Source of the DNA: a virus
Strand: one strand, 5' to 3'
Virus record (IMG/VR): IMGVR_UViG_3300020448_000050
Location: 1-21,557 of that record
Length of the DNA: 21,557 nucleotides
Made by a program: the position numbers and the translations under genes. The first letter of the stretch is position 1. Each line of letters starts with the position of its first letter. A model generated the notes under the pieces. It saw only the letters and a list, made by a program, of their open reading frames with translations, searched no databases and was not told where the DNA came from. This document shows positions 7,612 through 14,486 of this stretch, one piece after another.

Positions 7612-8538
7612 ATGCCAAACAAACACCTCGAACACCCAGAAGATTCTATCTTTAATGGTCGTAGAGTTGCACTTAAAGCAATCACAGAGATGATCTCGTG
7701 TGAAACTGTTGGTATCAAGTGGGACGGTGCTCCTGCTGTAGTATTCGGTACTAATCCTGCCAATGGTAAATTTTTCGTAGGTACAAAGAGTGTCTTCAAC
7801 AAAAAAATCCCGAAAATCAATTATTCCTTCGACGACATTGAGACCAATCACAAAGGCGATGTGGCAGACATTCTTAGGTTATTGTTTCATTTTGCTCCTC
7901 GTATCAATAGCATTGTTCAAGCTGACTGGATTGGTGTCGGTGGGTCACATTCTTATACTCCTAATTGTTTGGAGTATCGTTTTCCCACTCAAGTCCCTGG
8001 CTATATTGTCATTGCTCCACATACTCTTTATGAGCAAGTTTCTGCGGATTGTATTGGGCACATCGGGATTAATCTTGCTAGTTCATCTACTTGTTACTGT
8101 GTAAGTGCAACAGATGCATGGGCATATGTAGAGAAAGAATTAAATTTTACAGATCAATGGAAGTCGTTTATACCTGTGTTTAGATCTAAAACTCCTCATC
8201 CAAAAGTTGCACCTAAGATCAAGCAACATATCAATAGTTTTGTACGTGAAGGACGTATTCCTGACGCACAGGAAATGTACGATTCGTTACCTGATAAATA
8301 TAAGGGAGAGGTTAGTGTATATACCTTTAAGGCATGGCACTACATCTATCAACTGAAACAGCGTCTACAAAAATCCATCCGTGAAAGCGGTGATGTGGAA
8401 TGCTATATCGATGGACAACCTTCAAAGCATGAAGGTTATGTGATAAATTCCAAAACTCCATATAAACTTGTAGATAGACTAACCTTTAGCAGAGCAAACT
8501 TTAATCTTAGTAAAAATTGGAAGAATGAAAAAGTTTAG
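7612..8538 (+). CDS. Ligase-like nucleotidyltransferase (DNA/RNA ligase superfamily motifs)
   Basis: Predicted lysine-adenylating nucleotidyltransferase, 308 aa. Motif I is GIKWDGAPAVVFG with K36 as the candidate AMP-linked lysine (KxDG). A glycine-rich strand FFVGTKSVFNKK follows. EGYVI (E274) looks like motif IV, and YKLVDR (K285) like motif V. There is no C-terminal OB domain of DNA-ligase size. I believe related phage proteins are filed as a DUF (possibly DUF6267), but I cannot confirm it. The ATG at 7612 is chosen over 7573 because AGGA (7604-7607) precedes it, the conserved-looking start MPNKHLEHPEDSIF fits, and the promoter lies between the two. The end overlaps the next nucleotidyltransferase by 14 bases. 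The substrate (RNA, DNA or small molecule) is unknown. Confidence 0.75.
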   Translation: MPNKHLEHPEDSIFNGRRVALKAITEMISCETVGIKWDGAPAVVFGTNPANGKFFVGTKSVFNKKIPKINYSFDDIETNHKGDVADILRLLFHFAPRINSIVQADWIGVGGSHSYTPNCLEYRFPTQVPGYIVIAPHTLYEQVSADCIGHIGINLASSSTCYCVSATDAWAYVEKELNFTDQWKSFIPVFRSKTPHPKVAPKIKQHINSFVREGRIPDAQEMYDSLPDKYKGEVSVYTFKAWHYIYQLKQRLQKSIRESGDVECYIDGQPSKHEGYVINSKTPYKLVDRLTFSRANFNLSKNWKNEKV

Positions 8539-9676
8539 TGCTTTCCTAAAAGAAGCTCAAAAATCTTTTGCAGCACAAGAAGCAGAAAAACTCAATCTTA
8601 CGCACGTTGGATACGGTAAATATGCCGATCAAACTGGTAAGGTCACGCACATGAGTAAAGACGGTAAACTTACAAAGTTGACCGCAAAAGAATTAGCAGG
8701 AGGAACGACAAATGGAGGAGAAGAAACTGCAGGAAGCGAGGGTTCGGTCGATCAAGGTAGCATATCTATTACTTTTGGAAGATTTAATCCCCCTACTACT
8801 GGACATGAAGCACTTCTAAGTAAAGTAAAAGCTGCTTCTAAGGGAGGAGAGTACAGGATTTACCCTAGTAGATCACAAGATCCTCAGAAGAACCCACTAG
8901 ATCCTGGTACTAAAGTTAAATTCATGAAACAGGCATACCCTGATCATGCAAATGCTATTCAGAATAGTGAAGATATGAAAACTATCTTTGATGTGCTTCA
9001 AACTCTTGATGGTGAAGGATATAGTACAGTAAATTTAGTAGTTGGTGGAGATAGAGTTAGTGAATTTAACTCACTAGCAACCAAGTATAACGGTGATTTA
9101 TATAATTTTGATCAAATTAAAGTTTCTTCTGCGGGCGATAGAGATCCAGATGGTGAAGGTGTAGAAGGAATGAGTGCATCTAAGCTACGTAAGGCAGCTA
9201 TGGATGATGACTATGATACATTTGTGTCAGGTATGCCAGAGAAACTAGGAAGAAAAGGAAAGCAAGAACTATATAATACACTAAGACAAGCAATGCAAGT
9301 CCAAGAAGATCTTGATGATTTTCAAGACGCATCTTATACTCTTTATGAGATAGCACCTAAGTTAGATCCTCAAGCATTGAGAGAACATTACTTTAATGGT
9401 CATATATTTAAGATAGGAGACCTTGTAGAGAATGTAAACACAGGCATATCTGGTAAAGTTGTGAGTCGTGGTAGCAACTATGTTATTTTTGTAGATGAAT
9501 CTGATAGGATATACCGTTCATGGTTGAAAGATCTACAAGAAATCAACAAAATAAAATACTTTAACTTTACACCTGCAGGTGAAATAGGAACTGATGAATT
9601 AGCTAATGCAGTTAAAAAATTGACACCTGGTGAGTTCGTAAAGAAGATAAATAAAAAGGAGAAAGTACTAAAATGA
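8525..9676 (+). CDS. HIGH-motif nucleotidyltransferase with CTS-like N terminus
   Basis: A three-part protein of 383 aa. Residues 1-11 (MKKFSAFLKEA) resemble the T4 capsid-targeting peptide MKTYQEFIAEA. A small domain (about 13-55, THVGYGKYADQTGKVTHMS) and a Gly/Glu linker follow. Residues 80-250 form a cytidylyltransferase-like Rossmann domain: SITFGRFNPPTTGH (82-94, the (H/T)xGH motif ends in H94), LVVGGDR (171-177) and MSASKLRKA (216-224, the ISSTxxR equivalent). This superfamily transfers NMP to substrates such as NMN, phosphopantetheine or glycerol phosphate. Residues about 291-345 (FKIGDLVENVNTGISGKV) look like a small beta-barrel. Partnership with the preceding ligase-like protein is inferred from the overlap. 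The substrate is unknown. Confidence 0.85.
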   Translation: MKKFSAFLKEAQKSFAAQEAEKLNLTHVGYGKYADQTGKVTHMSKDGKLTKLTAKELAGGTTNGGEETAGSEGSVDQGSISITFGRFNPPTTGHEALLSKVKAASKGGEYRIYPSRSQDPQKNPLDPGTKVKFMKQAYPDHANAIQNSEDMKTIFDVLQTLDGEGYSTVNLVVGGDRVSEFNSLATKYNGDLYNFDQIKVSSAGDRDPDGEGVEGMSASKLRKAAMDDDYDTFVSGMPEKLGRKGKQELYNTLRQAMQVQEDLDDFQDASYTLYEIAPKLDPQALREHYFNGHIFKIGDLVENVNTGISGKVVSRGSNYVIFVDESDRIYRSWLKDLQEINKIKYFNFTPAGEIGTDELANAVKKLTPGEFVKKINKKEKVLK

Positions 9677-10641
9677 CAATGAACTTCAACGATTTGCCTG
9701 ATATGTCTGCTGCATATGCAGAAATACAAGAGAAAGCAAAAAAGAAATTAGATGCTGTCGGTAAAGAAGATGGTGATGTAGACAATGATGGTGACAAAGA
9801 CAAGTCCGATTCATATCTCCTCAATAGAAGGAAAGTAATTTCTAAAGCAATTAAGAAAGAATCAGTAGAAGAAGTAGAAGAAGGCAGTGCATATGGTCTA
9901 ACTAAAGGAACTGGTAAACCAGGTGGTGCGATGAAAGCTTTTCTTGATAAGAAGGCAAAAAAATTAGAGGCAGACAAGAAGAAGCAAAAACCAGAGTACA
10001 AAAACAATCCTGCATTTGGTGATCCAAGTCATCATTCAAACAAAAAGATGTCAGAGCATCATCAGAAAGATAAAGATGGTAATACTATTCCTCATGAAGA
10101 TGAATTAAATGAAGCAGATAAGAAAGGTAAGGGTAGTGGTGAAAAAGATGCTTGCTATAAGAAAGTAAAAGCAAGTGCTAAGGTATGGCCAAGTGCATAT
10201 GCATCAGGTAGATTAGTTCAATGTCGTAAGAAAGGTGCAGCAAACTATGGTAATAAGAGTGAGGAAGTAATGTGGGATGAGATCTTTGAATTACTTGAGC
10301 AACTAGGATATGAAGGTGAGATTAATATGATCTTATCTGAGCAGGATGAAGACCCAGAAACAATGGAGTTCCAAGAAGTTTCATGTTGGAAGACTCACAA
10401 GAAGGTTGGTATGAAGATGAAGGGTGGTAAACTCGTCAATGATTGTCGTCCTAAGAATGAAGAAGTCGAGCAGATAGATGAGATATCTGCAGACCTAGCA
10501 CTCAAAGCTTCTAAGAAGGCAGAAGTAGAAAGAGGTAAGGCAGCAGTAGCAGGAAACAAAGAAAAGGCAATAGAAAAGATGAAGCAATCATCTAGACTAT
10601 ATGCTAAACAAGCAGCAAAACGTAAGATGGAGGCAAAGTAA
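9673..10641 (+). CDS. Mosaic Lys-rich protein with an EF-hand/dockerin-like calcium loop
   Basis: 322 aa, highly charged. Residues 35-46 (DVDNDGDKDKSD) fit the 12-residue calcium loop DxDxDGxxxxxD, followed by a basic helix (YLLNRRKVISKAI). Further separate blocks are a Cys-bounded one (ACYKKVKASAKVWPSAYASG, then LVQCRKKGAANYGN), a second Cys pair block (SCWKTHKKVGMKMKGGK, then LVNDCRPK), and a C-terminal alanine-rich helix (ISADLALKASKKAEVERGKA). These blocks look like reusable modules joined by acidic linkers; I remember similar ones in other marine T4-like phage proteins. The protein overlaps its upstream neighbour by 4 bases, with AAGGAG at 9656-9661. Probably a virion-associated or DNA-associated protein; no enzymatic motif is visible. 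Confidence 0.85.
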   Translation: MTMNFNDLPDMSAAYAEIQEKAKKKLDAVGKEDGDVDNDGDKDKSDSYLLNRRKVISKAIKKESVEEVEEGSAYGLTKGTGKPGGAMKAFLDKKAKKLEADKKKQKPEYKNNPAFGDPSHHSNKKMSEHHQKDKDGNTIPHEDELNEADKKGKGSGEKDACYKKVKASAKVWPSAYASGRLVQCRKKGAANYGNKSEEVMWDEIFELLEQLGYEGEINMILSEQDEDPETMEFQEVSCWKTHKKVGMKMKGGKLVNDCRPKNEEVEQIDEISADLALKASKKAEVERGKAAVAGNKEKAIEKMKQSSRLYAKQAAKRKMEAK

Positions 10642-10853
10642 TGTTATCTTTCAAATCATTTAATAAAATATGGGAAGAATGGGAGTCTCTAGACGAAAAC
10701 TATCGTGCAATGAGAAATCCTGAGAAGTATAAACCAGATGATGAATCTGATAAACCATACAGAGAGAGATCAAAAGCAGCAAGAATGAAAGATCCTAAGA
10801 GAGGTATTAATTCTCCTGCATTTAAGAAGTTTATGGCAGATAGAGGAATGTAA
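10641..10853 (+). CDS. Small basic protein, 70 aa, with MLSFKSF leader
   Basis: 70 aa. It starts MLSFKSFNKIWEEW, similar to the next gene's MLSFKAYLAE, then MRNPEKYKPDDESDKPYRER and a C-terminal DPKRGINSPAFKKFMADRGM module that reads as a compact conserved block. Its start overlaps the previous stop by one base (TAATG), and its own stop overlaps the next ATG in the same way. The leader matches the pattern M-[KL]-x-[FY]-x-x-[FY] of T4 capsid-targeting peptides but lacks a clean LxE/IxE cleavage site at position 10. Function unknown; possibly a minor internal head protein. Confidence 0.75.
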   Translation: MLSFKSFNKIWEEWESLDENYRAMRNPEKYKPDDESDKPYRERSKAARMKDPKRGINSPAFKKFMADRGM

Positions 10854-11551
10854 TGTTATCATTTAAAGCGTATCTAGCAGAAAAAAAATCCAAAGTTCTT
10901 ATCAATCCTAAAAAAGATGACCTTAAAGAGGTTAAGAAGGAGCATGGTGAAGACTGTGATTGCATGAAGTGTGAACAGAAACGTCGCAAAGAAGATGTAA
11001 ATGACGGTCCTGATGTACAGAATGAAGCGAAGGTAGATAAAGGTCGTAGCGATTACGGTAAAGCATCTATCAGAAATTATAGGAGAATGGGTCCTGGTCA
11101 TGACGATCCTGGTATGTTTGACCCCTCAGGTAAGAGAGGAAAGGCTATTGACAAACGTAGAGAAGAGCACAAGGCAAGAAGAGGTGTGAAAGGTGCTAAA
11201 GTTCCTGCATACAAAAGAGAAGAAACAGAAGTATATTGGTCAAGTAAAGCATTAGATCAGTTAGATGCGATAAATGAAAAGGATACTGCACTTGATATAG
11301 TAAAGAAAAAAATTATTGCTAAGTATGGTAAAGGTGCTATCATGTCAGGTGGTAGTAGACAGCAGAAGAAAGTCAAGGGTCAGAAAGACACTCGTGGCAC
11401 TGGCAAGTATAAGAAAATGGCAGATCAAAAGAAACAAACTGCTGCTGATGCTAAGAAACGTGGGTTCAAAGATGTACAATCTTATGTAAATACGATGGCA
11501 AGATATGGAGGAAAGGATAATTATGATAAAGGTAAGGGGTTAGGTACTTGA
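10853..11551 (+). CDS. Mosaic basic protein, 232 aa, with capsid-targeting-like leader
   Basis: 232 aa, very basic. The leader MLSFKAYLAE ends in LAE, matching the [LI]xE specificity known for the T4 gp21 prohead protease, so cleavage after E10 would release a 222-aa mature protein. A small cysteine cluster CDCMKCE (35-41) may bind a metal. Residues from about 70 (SIRNYRRMGPGHDDPGMFD) and from about 146 (ALDIVKKKIIAKYGKGAIM) look like separate modules, the latter followed by a Lys/Gln-rich tail. It overlaps its neighbours by 1 and 4 bases. Likely a DNA-associated or internal virion protein; no catalytic motif is seen. Confidence 0.8.
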   Translation: MLSFKAYLAEKKSKVLINPKKDDLKEVKKEHGEDCDCMKCEQKRRKEDVNDGPDVQNEAKVDKGRSDYGKASIRNYRRMGPGHDDPGMFDPSGKRGKAIDKRREEHKARRGVKGAKVPAYKREETEVYWSSKALDQLDAINEKDTALDIVKKKIIAKYGKGAIMSGGSRQQKKVKGQKDTRGTGKYKKMADQKKQTAADAKKRGFKDVQSYVNTMARYGGKDNYDKGKGLGT

Positions 11552-11763
11552 CTTACCCTGCAACTGATGATACACCACATTATGATTGGTGGTTTGATAA
11601 CTCCATACCAAGAGCAAAGTATGGTTCATTACAATGTTGGATTTATAATGAAGATGCAAAGCCATGGATAGAAGATTCCGATCTTACAATACATAATGCA
11701 ATGTATACTATGGCAGGATTAAACCTTGCAATTATAGGAGGCGGTAGCAGTGGAGTGTGGTGA
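11548..11763 (+). CDS. Hypothetical protein, 71 aa, TTG start
   Basis: A 71-aa frame begins with TTG at 11548, overlapping the preceding stop (TTGA), with an AAGGGG-like purine stretch at 11533-11538. The protein is rich in aromatic residues (HYDWWFDNSIPRAKYGSLQCW) and ends in a hydrophobic, glycine-rich tail (MAGLNLAIIGGGSSGVW). There is no later plausible start that keeps most of the frame. The sequence looks coding, but the non-ATG start lowers confidence. Its stop overlaps the next gene by 14 bases. Function unknown. Confidence 0.6.
   Translation: MTYPATDDTPHYDWWFDNSIPRAKYGSLQCWIYNEDAKPWIEDSDLTIHNAMYTMAGLNLAIIGGGSSGVW
11736..11741 (+). promoter_or_regulatory. Perfect Shine-Dalgarno fixing a GTG start
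   Basis: AGGAGG at 11736-11741 lies 8 bases before the GTG at 11750 and supports that non-ATG start. It is the strongest ribosome-binding site noticed in the window. Confidence 0.7.
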
Positions 11764-12712
11764 AGGTAAATACTTCTGTCATCAAGATCAGAAATGTAAA
11801 CCAATACCAAAAGGATATAAAGTCACAATGCCTGATGGAATATTGGTAAAGGAAGGCAACTTACATAAGTGGTTTTCTAAATCCAAATCAAAAGATGGTA
11901 AGAAAGGGTGGGTCAATGTAGTCACAGGTGGTACTTGTGCTAGTGATAAACCTGGTGAAGGAACTCCTAAGTGTGTATCCTCTGCAAAGAGAGCGTCTAT
12001 GTCTAAGGCAGAAAGATTATCTGCACAAAGACGTAAGAAAAAAGCAGATCCTAATCAACAATCTAAGTCTGGTGCTGCTAAACCAACTTATGTTAGAACT
12101 GATTCTAAGAAAAAAATGAAAGAAGAAGTTAAAAGAGATGAGTATGGAGATCCAATAGGAGGACCTAAGATTTCTAAAAAACAACTCAAGAAAAATTTAG
12201 CAAAGAATGAACCTGATTATAAAATTGTAAGGAGTGAAGCTGCTGCGTGGACACGTAAGGCAGGTAAAAATAAAGAAGGTGGTCTGAATGAAAAGGGCAG
12301 GAAGTCTTACGAACGTGAGAATCCTGGTTCAGACCTAAAAGCTCCCAGTAAAAAAGTAGGTAATCCTCGTAGGAAATCGTTCTGTGCCAGAATGAAAGGT
12401 ATGAAGAAGAAACTTACAAGTGCCAAGACTGCAAGAGATCCAGACAGTCGCATTAATAAGTCTCTTCGGGCATGGAATTGTTCTTACGAGTGGCCAAAGG
12501 ACAAAGAGATGATCGAAACAACAAGTTTAAAAAACGAAATCTTAGCGAAAGCTCAAGAGAAACACAGCGAAGCAAAAAAGAAAAAATATAAACAAATTAT
12601 GGATGCAGGTAAGGCTGCTAAGGAGAAAGTAGGTAAAGATCCCAGAGGTGTAAGAGCACTATCAAAAGGTAAGTGGGGATACGTCAAGAATAATAGTTTT
12701 ACACCAGACTAA
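11750..12712 (+). CDS. Cys-containing, Lys/Arg-rich mosaic protein, 320 aa
   Basis: The GTG start has a perfect AGGAGG ribosome site. Blocks in order are a Cys-containing N terminus (MECGEGKYFCHQDQKCKPIP), a WFSKSKSKDGKKGWVNVV block with two more cysteines, a Ser/Lys-rich linker, a block at about 178-246 (GGLNEKGRKSYERENPGS, then RRKSFCARMKGMKKKL, then INKSLRAWNC), and a basic C-terminal tail ending ALSKGKWGYVKNNSFTPD. The third block resembles a domain I recall from marine phages, possibly DUF6321, and looks DNA- or RNA-binding from its charge. This is the last gene of the mosaic cluster; a 35-base gap follows. Exact role unknown. Confidence 0.8.
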   Translation: MECGEGKYFCHQDQKCKPIPKGYKVTMPDGILVKEGNLHKWFSKSKSKDGKKGWVNVVTGGTCASDKPGEGTPKCVSSAKRASMSKAERLSAQRRKKKADPNQQSKSGAAKPTYVRTDSKKKMKEEVKRDEYGDPIGGPKISKKQLKKNLAKNEPDYKIVRSEAAAWTRKAGKNKEGGLNEKGRKSYERENPGSDLKAPSKKVGNPRRKSFCARMKGMKKKLTSAKTARDPDSRINKSLRAWNCSYEWPKDKEMIETTSLKNEILAKAQEKHSEAKKKKYKQIMDAGKAAKEKVGKDPRGVRALSKGKWGYVKNNSFTPD

Positions 12713-12719
12713 AGTAGCC

Positions 12720-12732
12720 TATATAGGGTAGA
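12720..12732 (+). repeat. Upstream element shared by the two 64-aa paralogues (copy 1)
   Basis: TATATAGGGTAGA ends 15 bases before the ATG of the 12748 gene. Its counterpart TATATAGTGTAGA (20117-20129) ends 18 bases before the paralogue's ATG; 12 of 13 bases match. It may be a promoter or an operator copied with the gene. Confidence 0.45.
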
Positions 12733-12747
12733 ATTTGAATTTTAATT

Positions 12748-12942
12748 ATGTTATCTTTTCTACTACCTTTTGCATCTAAAATTGTATCTGATGCTGTAAA
12801 TAAAATCCCAGACGACTCAGAGTTGGGTGAAAGTCTAATCAAATTGTGTATTGTTATCCTAGAAAAAGCAGTTAAATTAACTAAAACTGACATGGATGAT
12901 AAACTTTTAGAAACTGTAAAATCTGCTATAGAAACTAGATAG
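12748..12942 (+). CDS. 64-aa conserved protein, paralogue A
   Basis: 64 aa: a hydrophobic start (MLSFLLPFASKIVSDAV), a short acidic linker (PDDSELGE), a hydrophobic helix (SLIKLCIVILEKAVKL) and a C-terminal charged helix (TDMDDKLLETVKSAIETR). About 45 of 64 residues are identical to the protein at 20148-20342, the same length, with no gaps. The block KAVKLTKTDMDDKLL is identical. Amphipathic helices suggest a membrane-peripheral or oligomeric protein; neither hydrophobic run is long enough for a confident TM call. It sits alone between the mosaic cluster and the late promoter at 12970. Function unknown. Confidence 0.85.
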   Translation: MLSFLLPFASKIVSDAVNKIPDDSELGESLIKLCIVILEKAVKLTKTDMDDKLLETVKSAIETR

Positions 12943-12969
12943 TTTTCTGGTCGTAGAGGCACGTTTTTT

Positions 12970-12977
12970 TATAAATA
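12970..12977 (+). promoter_or_regulatory. T4-type late promoter (TATAAATA)
   Basis: An exact TATAAATA box lies in the 69-base intergenic gap, 34 bases before the ATG at 13012, with no -35 needed for this class. In T4 such boxes are read by the gp55-gp33-gp45 late machinery. A strong ribosome site (AGGAG, 13000-13004, 7-base spacing) follows, as expected for a highly expressed late virion gene. Confidence 0.75.
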
Positions 12978-13011
12978 ATTTGAGATAGAACGACAAATCA
13001 GGAGTATAACT

Positions 13012-13584
13012 ATGGCACTTTGGGGAAAAACCGATGCTGATGAATCAAAGCCTAAGTGGGCTGTGCGTGGTACCGCAGTAGATCCTCAAAACATCTTTGC
13101 TACCGCAGACGGATGGGTTTTGAGACACTATAAAAACGCTACAAAAACAAAGTTCTGGGATGAAATTTTATGTTCCATTGATGGACTTGTTGGTGCAGGT
13201 GGATCTGGTACAAATACTCTTGGTAATGCAGACATCACAGCTGTATTCTTTGAAGAGAGTACATATGCTGCTGCTGCAACTGGAACGGTTGTCGTTATAT
13301 ACAACGAATTAGTTGACGTGACTAACGGTGCTACTCTTGTAGTTACTAACACTACAGATAGTGCATCTATTACTGCTACAGCTGCTGCACAGACAGCTAC
13401 AAACCGTGTTGAATTTACATTCACATGTGCTGCTGCAAGTAAGGTACATACTATTGGTGCTCAGACAATCTCTGGAACTATTGTTGATACAGGTACTTCA
13501 ACAGCATCTGATAAGGTATTCGTATTAGGCGATACTATTGGTGCAGGTGGATCTGGATCTACTAAGACAATTACAACAACTTAA
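13012..13584 (+). CDS. Probable virion structural protein, beta-rich, 190 aa
   Basis: 190 aa. A polar start (MALWGKTDADESKPKW) is followed by a long Ala/Thr/Val/Ser/Gly-rich, beta-strand-like region with very few charges (about 75-190), ending STKTITTT. The composition resembles phage decoration, fibre or tail-surface proteins. VGAGGSG/IGAGGSG occurs twice (about 60-66 and 176-182), encoded by an exact 19-base direct repeat, which may bound a repeated or swappable domain. A late promoter and a good ribosome site precede it, supporting a virion role. There is no signal peptide or membrane segment. I cannot tell which part of the particle it belongs to. Confidence 0.8.
   Translation: MALWGKTDADESKPKWAVRGTAVDPQNIFATADGWVLRHYKNATKTKFWDEILCSIDGLVGAGGSGTNTLGNADITAVFFEESTYAAAATGTVVVIYNELVDVTNGATLVVTNTTDSASITATAAAQTATNRVEFTFTCAAASKVHTIGAQTISGTIVDTGTSTASDKVFVLGDTIGAGGSGSTKTITTT
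13190..13208 (+). repeat. 19-base direct repeat, copy 1
   Basis: TTGGTGCAGGTGGATCTGG, identical to 13538-13556. The copies are 348 bases apart (116 codons, in frame), so they encode the same glycine-rich turn twice in the virion-like protein. Confidence 0.85.
13538..13556 (+). repeat. 19-base direct repeat, copy 2
   Basis: Second exact copy of the 13190-13208 repeat, close to the C terminus of the same protein. It could serve as a recombination joint for exchanging the intervening beta-rich domain. Confidence 0.85.
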
Positions 13585-13587
13585 TAA

Positions 13588-13950
13588 ATGATTTTTGACG
13601 AACTGAATGAGGAGACCTACATTCTGTTCGCTATCAAACATTATGAGAATCCTCATTGTGTCACACGTGAGGATTTTGATGAAGATATGAAACGTTTCAA
13701 GTATTTGAAACGACTTCTCAAACGTTATGTTAGAGGTGGTGCGTTAAGAACTCACCTGATTATAAATCATCTGATTATACTTTATAATGTTTTTGGCGAA
13801 GCAGCTACTCCCCTTCTATTCTTTAGATTAGAAAGGGAGTATTGGTCTATACTCAAAACTGTATTAATCTATTTGAATAAATATCCTGTAGGGATGCTTC
13901 CCGACCTTGATATTGATAATGATATTCAAAAGGAGATAGATAACCTATGA
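13588..13950 (+). CDS. Conserved phage hypothetical, 120 aa
   Basis: 120 aa, predicted mainly helical: MIFDELNEETYILFAIKHYENP, then EDMKRFKYLKRLLKRYV, then LIINHLIILYNVFGEAATPLLFF and LIYLNKYPVGMLPD. It matches a protein type I remember as common in T4-like marine phages (possibly filed as DUF7207), where it sits near structural and replication genes. It has no enzymatic motif. The basic helix DMKRFKYLKRLLKRY could bind nucleic acid. It starts three bases after the preceding stop and overlaps the next gene by 4 bases (ATGA). Confidence 0.85.
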   Translation: MIFDELNEETYILFAIKHYENPHCVTREDFDEDMKRFKYLKRLLKRYVRGGALRTHLIINHLIILYNVFGEAATPLLFFRLEREYWSILKTVLIYLNKYPVGMLPDLDIDNDIQKEIDNL

Positions 13951-14486
13951 ACGAAGAGATGCAAACAACTGGATATACTGGTGCAGATGCTGCAACAGGT
14001 CCTACAGCAGGTTATGATCCTGTACAACGTTTTCGTGGCAAGGTTAAAAAGAAAGACGCTAAGAAATTAGTGGCACCTGGTAATAAATTGAAAGAGAATA
14101 TGGAAATGAGAAGTAGATTATTCCAATACAAGGTAAAGATACCTAATGTTGGAGAAACAATATTGTTTGCTAACTCACCTGCTGAACTTAAGATGAAACT
14201 ACGCATGAGTATCATGCCAAATCTTAGGTCTGGTATAGAGATAGAAAGGATTTTACCTGCAAATGCTGCAAAGTATTTCATGGATAGAAGAATGAGTGCA
14301 ATGAAAAATATACAATACGAAAGTTCAGAAGATCAGATGAAACAACAGATGGCACAGTCAAAAATTGCTATCGAAAAGAAAAAAATAATGCTAAAGAAAC
14401 AACAATTACAAAAACAATTACAATTAAAAACACAGAATCTTAAGAAACAGGTACGCTCTGGAGCAGAACAAGACGAGACGAGGTAA
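13947..14486 (+). CDS. Hypothetical protein with C-terminal coiled coil, 179 aa
   Basis: 179 aa in three parts: a low-complexity N terminus (TGYTGADAATGPTAGYDP), a compact alpha/beta centre (about 57-115: LFQYKVKIPNVGETILFA, ELKMKLRMSIMP, IEIERILP), and a Lys/Gln-rich helix (about 128-170) likely to form a coiled coil. It resembles a conserved protein of related phages, but I know no function for it. ATGA-type overlap upstream and a one-base overlap downstream show tight coupling with the coiled-coil/TM gene that follows. Confidence 0.8.
   Translation: MNEEMQTTGYTGADAATGPTAGYDPVQRFRGKVKKKDAKKLVAPGNKLKENMEMRSRLFQYKVKIPNVGETILFANSPAELKMKLRMSIMPNLRSGIEIERILPANAAKYFMDRRMSAMKNIQYESSEDQMKQQMAQSKIAIEKKKIMLKKQQLQKQLQLKTQNLKKQVRSGAEQDETR

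Noticed and set aside
7567-8104. Alternative-frame ORFs (94 aa minus strand, 104 aa plus strand) over the ligase-like gene
   Set aside because: They lie over a clearly coding frame with catalytic motifs and have no independent support.
9620-9650. TTGACA before the 9673 gene
   Set aside because: No acceptable -10 at 16-19 bases (best GAAGAT).
12748-12762. MLSF start of the 64-aa paralogues as a capsid-targeting leader
   Set aside because: The similarity ends after four residues (MLSFLLPFA); there is no LxE site and the segment is hydrophobic.
12943-12970. Rho-independent terminator before the T-run at 12964-12970
   Set aside because: Only a 3-bp stem (CGT/ACG) precedes the T-run; the Ts are better explained by the late promoter region.
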